Part shown: positions 15,749-21,741 of the stretch, piece after piece
Numbering within the stretch: position 1 is the stretch's first letter
Layout: every line of letters begins with the position of its first letter
Assembly: GCA_028822955.1 (NCBI GenBank)
Contig: JAPKCL010000020.1
Coordinates: forward strand, 1-21,741
DNA length: 21,741 nt
Source of the DNA: Candidatus Poseidoniaceae archaeon
Lineage (GTDB): Archaea; Thermoplasmatota; Poseidoniia; Poseidoniales; Poseidoniaceae
Direction: 5' to 3'
Made by a program: the position numbers and the translations under genes
Notes under the pieces: generated by a model
Databases searched by the model: none
The model's input: only the letters and a program-made list of their open reading frames with translations
What the model was told of the DNA's origin: nothing

Positions 15749-15802
15749 AGTTCCACCCAAATCTTCCCACGCACCGCCGCCCTTTCAACGTTCCTTTTCC
15801 AC

Positions 15803-15819
15803 ATGCCCCTTAGGGGCAT
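15803..15819. other. Short hairpin between pntB and the CxCH-protein gene
   Basis: A 7-bp perfect stem (ATGCCCC with GGGGCAT, 3-base loop) lies 24 bases past the pntB stop and about 55 bases before the next start. No T-run follows on the minus strand, so it is not a clear terminator. It may mark a processing site or a protein-binding palindrome. Confidence 0.35.
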
Positions 15820-15842
15820 AAATCACGTTCAGCAAAGCGTCA

Positions 15843-17261
15843 TCAAATTTCTTTGATAGCAGTGTTAAGTTGAGACATCATAGCCTTTCCGTCACCGAAT
15901 AACATCATGGTTTTGTCCATGTAAAACAAGTCATTATCGACGCCAGCATATCCTACTGAGAGTGAACGCTTGATGATGACTACTGTTCGAGCCATGTCAG
16001 CATCGATGATTGGCATACCAGCGAGTGGTCCTTCTCCGCTTCGTGCAGCAGGATTGGTCGTATCGTTGGCACCGATGACAACAGCAACATCACAATCCGG
16101 GAATTCGCTGTTAATTTCATCCATTTCTATCAATTGTTCATAGGGAACACTTGCTTCTGCAAGTAAGACGTTCATGTGTCCTGGCATTCGACCTGCAACA
16201 GGGTGAATTGCATACTTGACTTCTGTTCCAAATTTCTCCGTAATAAGGTCTGCAAATTCCTTGACTTGGTGTTGACATTGCGATACAGCCATTCCGTAGC
16301 CTGGGACGATGATGACTTTTTGTGCACCATCGATCATCATAGCGACTTCATCAGCATCTGAGCCAACCTTCGTACGTGTGAGAGAAGCTTTCTCTCCATT
16401 GCCACCGAAGGACTTGAACAAGACATCCAAGAGGGTTCTGTTCATTGCCTTACACATAATGAAGGTAAGAATAAGTCCGGATGCTCCTACTAAAGAACCA
16501 GCAATAATCAGTACTGAATTACCAATAATGAATCCAGTGAATGCTGCTGCGATTCCCGACAAGGAGTTGAGTAAGGATACAACAACTGGCATGTCCGCTC
16601 CACCAATTGGTAGAACAAGGATAATTCCGAGTGCGCATGAGATACCGATGATACCCCACATGTAATCCGTGTTTGTAGGGTCTCCAATGCTGAGGTAAAT
16701 CAAAACACCAACGGCTAACATGAGAATGATTTTGACAGGATTGAGCCAACTTGGGCCCCATGTCGGCGTCTTTATCCACTTTCCAAAGACACTGATACCA
16801 CCTTTCAGTTTGTACATTGCCAGCATAGAACCAGTGAGTGTCATCCACCCAACAAGTGCTGAAAGTCCAGCTGCAACCATTGTAACGGTCAATTCTAAGC
16901 CGACTGGAATCGTTTCAGCATTTTCAAGATATTTCCAAATTTCAGAAAGCGCAACAAGAGCAGATGCTGCTCCGCCAAAACCATTGAACATTGCCACTAA
17001 TTCTGGCATTCCGGTCATTTCGACCCGAACTGCCAACCAATATCCAATAAGTGAACCGATAACCAAACCTGCACCAATGAGAATCCATTGCGCTCCCCCT
17101 TCGAGTTGCATGTCGAGGACAGTCGTGATGACGGCAACAAGCATACCCATGGCTCCGAGTTGATTTCCGAATGGAGCAGTACGTGGATGCCCTAACTTTT
17201 TGAGTCCTGAAATAAACAGGATGGCAGAGAGCAAATATCCAATTGAAACCCAATCTTCCAT
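15843..17261 (-). CDS. pntB: NAD(P) transhydrogenase, beta subunit
   Basis: With its partners it moves hydride between NADH and NADP, driven by proton flow across the membrane, and supplies NADPH. The 472 residues begin at ATG 17261 (MEDWVSIGYLLSAILFISGL). The first 270 residues are membrane helices with short loops, including GHPRTAPFGNQLGAMGM. The C-terminal NADP domain (dIII) has VPGYGMAVSQCQHQVKEFAD at about 319-338, HPVAGRMPGHMNVLLAEA, IGANDTTNPAAR and KRSLSVGYAGVDN. All are standard for PntB. The start lies 1 base past the TAA of the small subunit, with GAGGTG 6 bases upstream inside that gene. The three genes therefore form one translationally linked operon. Confidence 0.96.
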   Translation of the reverse strand: MEDWVSIGYLLSAILFISGLKKLGHPRTAPFGNQLGAMGMLVAVITTVLDMQLEGGAQWILIGAGLVIGSLIGYWLAVRVEMTGMPELVAMFNGFGGAASALVALSEIWKYLENAETIPVGLELTVTMVAAGLSALVGWMTLTGSMLAMYKLKGGISVFGKWIKTPTWGPSWLNPVKIILMLAVGVLIYLSIGDPTNTDYMWGIIGISCALGIILVLPIGGADMPVVVSLLNSLSGIAAAFTGFIIGNSVLIIAGSLVGASGLILTFIMCKAMNRTLLDVLFKSFGGNGEKASLTRTKVGSDADEVAMMIDGAQKVIIVPGYGMAVSQCQHQVKEFADLITEKFGTEVKYAIHPVAGRMPGHMNVLLAEASVPYEQLIEMDEINSEFPDCDVAVVIGANDTTNPAARSGEGPLAGMPIIDADMARTVVIIKRSLSVGYAGVDNDLFYMDKTMMLFGDGKAMMSQLNTAIKEI

Positions 17262-17262
17262 C

Positions 17263-17574
17263 TTAAGCACCTCTGCGCTTCTTTCCAGCAATCATATTGA
17301 GCATACGATTTGTAACAGCAAATCCACCAACGACGTTAATCATTGCCAGAACAACAGCAACGAATGCAAGTATTCCTGATACGGCAGTCTGTTGGGCATC
17401 ATAGGCTACGTTTGCACCAAGCAATGCACCAATGATACTGATTCCAGAAATCGCATTTGCTCCACTCATGAGAGGTGTGTGCAAGGTAGCAGGGACCTTG
17501 GTAATCAATTCAAATCCGAGGAATATGGCAAGTATGAACAATGTAACGTTTCCGATTAAAATTTCTGGAGTCAT
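17263..17574 (-). CDS. pntAB: NAD(P) transhydrogenase, small membrane subunit (alpha-2)
   Basis: 103 residues that match the membrane end of PntA when that subunit is split. There are three or four hydrophobic helices: VTLFILAIFLGFELI, the stretch TPLMSGANAISGISIIGALLG, and VSGILAFVAVVLAMINVVGGFAV. A basic tail, MIAGKKRRGA, follows. The VPATLHTPLMSGANAISG segment is the family signature. Its ATG overlaps the TGA of pntA by 4 bases, and pntB starts 1 base after its stop. This split arrangement (PntAA, PntAB, PntB) is known from several bacteria. Confidence 0.94.
   Translation of the reverse strand: MTPEILIGNVTLFILAIFLGFELITKVPATLHTPLMSGANAISGISIIGALLGANVAYDAQQTAVSGILAFVAVVLAMINVVGGFAVTNRMLNMIAGKKRRGA
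17268..17273 (-). promoter_or_regulatory. Shine-Dalgarno fixing the pntB start
   Basis: GAGGTG on the minus strand lies within the last codons of the small subunit gene and 6 bases before ATG 17261. It picks the MEDWV start over an in-frame codon 10 residues upstream. Confidence 0.6.
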
Positions 17575-18734
17575 TCGAGTACACCTCCGAGGCGTGTTTG
17601 TTTTGGATGTAAAGCGCCATCATGGCAAAGAAGAACTCCACCCATGCCGTTGACATAGAAATCAGAGCCTTCAGGCGCACCGACTAAGACATCGTCGTCT
17701 TCACTGATGACAAGTTCACCCTCTTTCACAAGAGAAGTGATGAACGTTGTCAAGTTGTTTGAATACAACATACTGGATGTTGTAGCGAGTGTTCCGGGTA
17801 AATTGGAGGTCCCCACGATGATGACACCGTTTTCAGTTGTGATCACCTCTCCAGCAACCGTATCTTCACAGTTTCCACCAACATCTGCGTTCATGTCAAC
17901 AACGACTGCACCGGGTTTGAAATTTAGAATTGCACTTGAAGGAACTGTTATTGGTGCAGGACGTCCAAAGATGCGTGCAGTTGTGACGATGATATCAGCA
18001 TCAGCTGCCACACCACATACGGTATCGTTGACTTTTTGTATGAATTCACCAGTTAATGGTTTTGCATACCCAGATTCATCTTCGAAATCATCCATTCCAT
18101 CGACTTCAATGAAACGGCCGCCGACGGATTCTATTTGTTCAGCTGCCGATTTACGAACATCCGATGCATACACAATAGCACCGAGGCGCTTGGCAGTTGC
18201 AATTGCTTGGAGCCCTGCAACACCACTTCCCATAATGACGACTTTTGCTGGACGGATCGTTCCGGCCGACGTGGTCATCATTGGAATGCCTCTTGGGACG
18301 TGAGCAGCACCAAGTAGGACTGCTTTGTATCCTGCAAGATTATCTTGGCTGGAATTGACGTCCATCGATTGAGCACGGGAGAGTCTTCGTGGAATCATGT
18401 CCATAGAGAGTAGAGTTATTCCTGCATCGATACATGCTTGAACATATTCGGGATTGCGGAATGGGTCAGCAACACATGCGATGCGGGTTCCCTTTGCAAT
18501 ACCTTCAACTCCAGGGAATCGAATAGAAATTATTGTTTCACACGATAACACTTCATCTCGGGTTGCCATGTTGGCTCCTGCAGATTCGTAATCAGCATCA
18601 AGATAATTAGAGTCCTTCCCTGCACCCTTTTCGATGAATACCTCAAAGCCCGCTTTCAGTAATTTCTTCATGCTTGAAGGGGCAATAGCCACTCGTGTTT
18701 CGCCAGCAGGTTCCATCGGTACTCCAAGTTTCAT
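17571..18734 (-). CDS. pntAA: NAD(P) transhydrogenase, alpha subunit (NAD-binding domain)
   Basis: The soluble NAD(H)-binding subunit (domain dI), 387 residues, related to alanine dehydrogenase. Visible motifs are MKLGVPMEPAGETRVAIAP at the N-terminus and PRRLSRAQSMDVNSSQDNLAGY at about 115-136. The Rossmann loop VIMGSGVAGLQAIATAKRLGA is at about 166-186 with acidic D191 after the second strand. VTTARIFGRPAP, VVVDMNADVGGNCE and SNLPGTLATTSSMLYSNN follow. The membrane part is on the separate small gene. ATG 18734 has GAGG about 7 bases upstream, and a TATTTAC stretch near 18762-18768 could be its promoter. It diverges from malate dehydrogenase with about 205 bases between them. The domain has no obvious missing residue. 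Confidence 0.95.
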   Translation of the reverse strand: MKLGVPMEPAGETRVAIAPSSMKKLLKAGFEVFIEKGAGKDSNYLDADYESAGANMATRDEVLSCETIISIRFPGVEGIAKGTRIACVADPFRNPEYVQACIDAGITLLSMDMIPRRLSRAQSMDVNSSQDNLAGYKAVLLGAAHVPRGIPMMTTSAGTIRPAKVVIMGSGVAGLQAIATAKRLGAIVYASDVRKSAAEQIESVGGRFIEVDGMDDFEDESGYAKPLTGEFIQKVNDTVCGVAADADIIVTTARIFGRPAPITVPSSAILNFKPGAVVVDMNADVGGNCEDTVAGEVITTENGVIIVGTSNLPGTLATTSSMLYSNNLTTFITSLVKEGELVISEDDDVLVGAPEGSDFYVNGMGGVLLCHDGALHPKQTRLGGVLE

Positions 18735-18939
18735 TCAACTTCCTCAATTACCCTTGGCCGTAAATACGACTGGGTATGTTCTTCGGACCGAGAGGAGGTT
18801 CTTAGATGACACGCTTCGAAGTTGTCAATTTTTAAATCAAAAATCCAGTATTTTCAACTTTTCCCAGCATATACTGAAACGATTCGACCATGTTGCTTAT
18901 TGATGGTCGGGTATTGGGAAGAATACCGAGGAATTTACA
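18735..18939. promoter_or_regulatory. Divergent promoter region between pntAA and mdh
   Basis: About 205 bases without a convincing gene. For the plus strand there is an AT-rich run TTTTTAAATC at 18828-18837 and a CATATACT at 18869-18876, either of which could be the mdh TATA box. A 6-bp hairpin (18910-18915 with 18922-18927, GGTATT/AATACC) directly abuts the mdh Shine-Dalgarno GAGG at 18928-18931 and could affect initiation. None of these sites can be confirmed from sequence alone. Confidence 0.4.
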
Positions 18940-19878
18940 ATGAGCACTCACCGAAGAAAAATCGCCGTTATAGGAGCTGGAAATGTAGGTGCAACTTGCG
19001 CCTTTGTACTTGCACAGATGAAAATTGCTGATATCGTTTTATTAGACATCTATGAAGGATTCGCAAAAGGAAAAGCACTGGACATGTCACAAAATGGACA
19101 AGTTCTCAATTACAACGGAACCATTACTGGAACTTCTGATTACAACGATATTGCTGGTGCCAGCGTTGTTGTCGTAACTTCTGGATTTCCTCGTCAACCT
19201 GGAATGACCCGAGAAGATCTGATTGCTAAGAATGCTGGAATCGTTAAACAAGTCGGTGAAGGAATTCGCGACCATGCTCCGGATTCTACTATTGTTATGG
19301 TCACCAACCCCCTCGACCTGATGACTTACCATATGCAAAAGGTCACGGGATTCCCTGCAAACCGCGTTTGTGGACAAGCAGGTGTTTTAGACAGCGCACG
19401 AATGACGCATTTTGTTGCTCAAGCAGTTGGATGTTCAGAAGAAGATGTTCAAGCAATGGTATTAGGAGGTCACGGAGATACAATGGTCCCTCTTCCTCGA
19501 TTTACGACCGTTGGTGGTATCTCGATTACTCATCTTCTTGATGAGGAAACCATTGATTCTATCTGTAAGCGTACTGCCTCTGGCGGTGGCGAAATTGTCA
19601 AACTTCTCGAGCGTGGTTCTGCGTTCTACGCACCAGGTTCTGCTGCAGCAGTCATGGCAGAGGCAATTTTGAATGACCGTAAGCGATTGATTCCAGCATC
19701 TGCTCATCTGACAGGCCAATATGGACTCGATGATGTGTACATTGGCGTCCCAGTTATTCTTGGTGCGAATGGCATTGAACGTATTCTTGAATTAGAACTG
19801 TCCGATAGTGAACTTGAATCTCTCCAAGGATCGGGTAACTTTTACAAGTCGCAATTAAAAGAATTACTCGGATATTAA
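18940..19878 (+). CDS. mdh: Malate dehydrogenase (LDH-like type)
   Basis: It interconverts malate and oxaloacetate with NAD in the citric acid cycle. The 312 residues show the nucleotide loop IAVIGAGNVGATCAF at about 8-22 and the acidic D36 in LLDIYEG, which favours NAD. Substrate-site arginines are R85 and R91 in GFPRQPGMTRED. TNPLDLMTYHMQK follows, then R154 in GVLDSARM and the catalytic histidine H178 in GGHGDTMVPL. The PRQPGM loop points to malate and not lactate. ATG 18940 has GAGG 8 bases upstream. The gene is divergent from the transhydrogenase genes and convergent with ygfZ, with only 5 bases between the two stop codons. Nothing appears missing. Confidence 0.95.
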   Translation: MSTHRRKIAVIGAGNVGATCAFVLAQMKIADIVLLDIYEGFAKGKALDMSQNGQVLNYNGTITGTSDYNDIAGASVVVVTSGFPRQPGMTREDLIAKNAGIVKQVGEGIRDHAPDSTIVMVTNPLDLMTYHMQKVTGFPANRVCGQAGVLDSARMTHFVAQAVGCSEEDVQAMVLGGHGDTMVPLPRFTTVGGISITHLLDEETIDSICKRTASGGGEIVKLLERGSAFYAPGSAAAVMAEAILNDRKRLIPASAHLTGQYGLDDVYIGVPVILGANGIERILELELSDSELESLQGSGNFYKSQLKELLGY

Positions 19879-19883
19879 TTCGA

Positions 19884-20582
19884 TTACCGAATGATAGCAA
19901 GCGAGTGGCTTTGCCCTTGAGTTGTAATGAATTTCTCATCGACAGAATTGTTTTCTACCCGTGTGAGTTTTTTTCCTTGACGCCCACGTGAAATCATTCT
20001 TGCTAGAATTTCTTGTCCAATGTAACATCCTTTAGCTGGGTGAACCAATTGATTTAATCCCGCAGAGAGTGGATGATTTTTCCCCGTAACTTCAAACCCA
20101 TTCCAAGGAATTTGATTCTCAATTCTCCATTCATGGAACAAGGCTTGGTCAACAGTAGGCTTTGATTCCACATCGAGCGAGGCTATGAGGAGTGAATATC
20201 TTTCATCCACATGACCATGTGTTACGCCATCCAATGATTCAAATTGTCCAACATTCGTATTATGGATTCCGTATTCGATACAAAATTGATTCCGAGATGT
20301 GACATCAACAATCGTCACTTTTTGGTCGAGGATACGTGGAGTTACATGTTTGAGTAATCTTTCAAGTTGTGATGTGTGCAATTGAACTGCAAGAAAATCG
20401 CCCATATGGAATACTGTAGCAAGGTCAACAATTTTGGCTTTTGTTGTCGTGAATACCGTTTGCCGAACTTCGCCTTGAATCATATCGACCATTTTATTAG
20501 ATGACAATCCATCAATGAATTGCAAAGCATCTGCACCTTGCCAAACCGTCAATGATGCATCATCGTAAGCCACTCGTGGCAT
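19884..20582 (-). CDS. ygfZ: YgfZ/Iba57-like folate-binding Fe-S cluster assembly protein
   Basis: YgfZ and mitochondrial Iba57 belong to the GcvT-fold family. They use tetrahydrofolate to help assemble or repair 4Fe-4S clusters, with A-type carriers as partners. The 232 residues show ADALQFIDGLSSNKMVDM near the N-terminus, TTTKAKIVDLATV at about 45-57, and the diagnostic HPAKGCYIGQEILARM at about 181-196, with C186 in the KGCYxGQE motif. It is shorter than the E. coli protein (about 326) because the C-terminal barrel is mostly missing. The gene starts 9 bases after the stop of the A-type carrier gene, so they form an operon. This pairing supports the Fe-S role over a GcvT role. Confidence 0.9.
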   Translation of the reverse strand: MPRVAYDDASLTVWQGADALQFIDGLSSNKMVDMIQGEVRQTVFTTTKAKIVDLATVFHMGDFLAVQLHTSQLERLLKHVTPRILDQKVTIVDVTSRNQFCIEYGIHNTNVGQFESLDGVTHGHVDERYSLLIASLDVESKPTVDQALFHEWRIENQIPWNGFEVTGKNHPLSAGLNQLVHPAKGCYIGQEILARMISRGRQGKKLTRVENNSVDEKFITTQGQSHSLAIIR

Positions 20583-20591
20583 AGGAGAGCC

Positions 20592-20978
20592 TCAAGCGAA
20601 TGATTCGCCGCATCCACATGAAGATTCGGCATTTGGATTGTTAATTCTAAATCCTCCACCCATCAATCGGTCGACGTAATCGATTTCGATACCATCAAGG
20701 AGATGGCTTGAAGCATTTGGGACTAAGACTCTGAACCCCTCTATGACCACTTCTTGACAACTTTGGTCAGTCTCTTCGACGATCTGTAAATCATACATGT
20801 AACCAGAGCAGCCACCGGAAAGAACACCAACTAAAAGAGCCATAGAACGGTCATCACCAAATGCATCGACCAGCATTTCTTGTGCCTTTGATGAGATGGT
20901 TAAATTGACATTGACCACTTCTGGGGTCATGAGTTGCACAGGGCCAGATGTCTCGCATGTACCGCAGTCCATGAACAT
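20592..20978 (-). CDS. A-type iron-sulfur carrier (IscA/ErpA family)
   Basis: It receives and hands on Fe-S clusters to target enzymes. It has 128 residues from ATG 20978; GTG 20990 and ATG 20972 are other possible starts. The three cluster cysteines are present: GVLSGGCSGY (C57) and SSCGCGESFA (C121, C123). VNLTISSKAQEML begins the family domain at about 24. Upstream of it, the first 23 residues form an extra tail with CGTC (C5, C8), which is not typical of the family. It is followed by ygfZ after 9 bases and preceded by the TPR gene after about 55 bases. Whether it works on [2Fe-2S] or [4Fe-4S] clusters cannot be told from sequence. Confidence 0.92.
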   Translation of the reverse strand: MFMDCGTCETSGPVQLMTPEVVNVNLTISSKAQEMLVDAFGDDRSMALLVGVLSGGCSGYMYDLQIVEETDQSCQEVVIEGFRVLVPNASSHLLDGIEIDYVDRLMGGGFRINNPNAESSCGCGESFA

Positions 20979-21033
20979 ACGATACGCCACTTCTCTATGA
21001 ACCTGTTCTTCGATTCAGGTGTTAAAGATTGTT

Positions 21034-21741
21034 TCAACGGCGTTTGTTTTTGCGTTCAGTTTCCTTAAGAAGGATACCACATCGTCGAATTTGTTCCTTT
21101 GCGCGCTTGATTTCTTCAGGTTCAAGACCTCGAGGAATTGATTGTTCGAAACATTTCATTGCGTCTGGATATCGTTCCATTTCAGCATATGCACTACCCA
21201 TGTTGTACAACGTCTTTCCACGAACTTCTGACGGTCGAATCAGCATTGCTTGATGATATGCTTCGACACATTTTGGATACTCTTCAAGATAATAGTAGGC
21301 GTTACCTCGACCATTCAAGATTCGTATAATCATGTCATCATTACCTGCAAATGAGGGCAGTGCTCGGTCAAAGGAAGAAAGTGCTTCTCTAAATTTACCA
21401 CCTTCGATCAATGCAACTCCTTGATTGTACCATGCTACATCTTCATTCGCTACGGAACTTGAATTAACTTCTGTGTCGACTGTAGCAGATGCTAATTCTT
21501 GAGCCTTAATGGCTGCCTGTGTGAGGTCAAATGCTGGTTGCGCGGTCATCTCTGCTGAAACTGGCTCGATGCTCTGTGGGCGTTCATTCAATGCTTGGGC
21601 TGAATTGATGAGAAGTGATTGTGCGGCTTCGGTAGTCGGCTGAACTACTTCTAAATTTTGAGGTTGAGGTGGGGTTTGAAGCCCGAGTGCATTCATGTAA
21701 TAGTCAGCCTGTGACTCTTGAAGGTCAACTGGCATTGCCAC
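21034..21741 (-). CDS. TPR-repeat protein, 5'-partial (cut by the right edge)
   Basis: At least 235 residues, reading in from the window edge. An ATG at 21735 (MPVDLQES) could be the start, but the frame is open to the edge, so the true start may lie outside. The first 100 residues are rich in Q, P and A and look disordered (NALGLQTPPQPQNLEVVQPT). Three TPR units follow: AWYNQGVALIEGGKFREAL, LNGRGNAYYYLEEYPKCVEAY and LYNMGSAYAEMERYPDAMKC. The C-terminus is strongly basic (ETERKNKRR). TPRs bind other proteins; no partner is visible. The gene lies upstream of the A-type carrier on the same strand and may be cotranscribed. Confidence 0.82.
   Translation of the reverse strand: MAMPVDLQESQADYYMNALGLQTPPQPQNLEVVQPTTEAAQSLLINSAQALNERPQSIEPVSAEMTAQPAFDLTQAAIKAQELASATVDTEVNSSSVANEDVAWYNQGVALIEGGKFREALSSFDRALPSFAGNDDMIIRILNGRGNAYYYLEEYPKCVEAYHQAMLIRPSEVRGKTLYNMGSAYAEMERYPDAMKCFEQSIPRGLEPEEIKRAKEQIRRCGILLKETERKNKRR

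Noticed and set aside
15803..15819. Intrinsic terminator after pntB
   Set aside because: The hairpin has no T-run on the minus strand, so it was recorded only as a palindrome.
1..21741. tRNA genes, rRNA, CRISPR arrays, insertion sequences or phage genes
   Set aside because: I saw no cloverleaf, no regularly spaced repeats, no transposase or integrase motifs and no phage structural proteins on reading through.

Overview
The window looks like a piece of a planktonic euryarchaeal chromosome, most likely Marine Group II/III (Candidatus Poseidoniales or a relative). This is inferred from gene content and not from a marker phylogeny. Archaeal signs are a two-unit tRNA-splicing endonuclease, an archease, a geranylgeranyl reductase, an archaeal-type 7S SRP RNA and a CxxxY-type CcmE. 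Mixed with them are genes more familiar from bacteria: a type 2 dihydroorotate dehydrogenase, a three-gene proton-translocating transhydrogenase, a TatC, and a YgfZ/IscA pair. Genes are tightly packed, and many starts carry a Shine-Dalgarno of the GAGG/GGTGG/GGTGAT type. No gene-free stretch exceeds about 300 bases. I see no tRNA, rRNA, CRISPR array or insertion sequence.

Layout. 1-1971 (minus): an unrecognised membrane protein running off the left edge, preceded by a geranylgeranyl reductase gene that is broken by a small inverted duplication. 2035-5377 (minus): a type IA topoisomerase with three C-terminal repeats and an unknown protein. 5370-7552 (plus): pyrD, ccmE, the SRP RNA and a small membrane protein. 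7510-10074 (minus): a compact three-gene run of winged-helix/TerB-like protein, divergent PfkB-family kinase and archease, with endA divergent at about 10162-11274. 11277-15748 (minus): a membrane-anchored M6-like metalloprotease, a TatC with an extra cysteine-rich C-terminal domain, and an exported CxCH protein. 15843-18734 (minus): pntB, the small membrane subunit and pntA. 18940-19878 (plus): malate dehydrogenase. 19884-21741 (minus): YgfZ, an A-type Fe-S carrier and a TPR protein cut by the right edge.

How they fit. Transhydrogenase and malate dehydrogenase are divergent neighbours, both in NAD(P)H metabolism. EndA and archease bracket a four-gene tRNA-splicing neighbourhood. The A-type carrier and YgfZ form an adjacent Fe-S assembly pair.

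Most interesting observations: (1) the reductase gene holds a 102-base segment re-copied in the opposite orientation between overlapping inverted repeats; reading that segment on the plus strand restores the missing family motif exactly, which identifies a template-switch mutation or an assembly/amplification chimera; (2) TatC is fused to a domain whose cysteine pattern resembles the N-terminal domain of HdrA; (3) the HldE-like kinase has lost most of its nucleotide/anion-hole motifs; (4) the winged-helix protein has three acidic TerB-like repeats.
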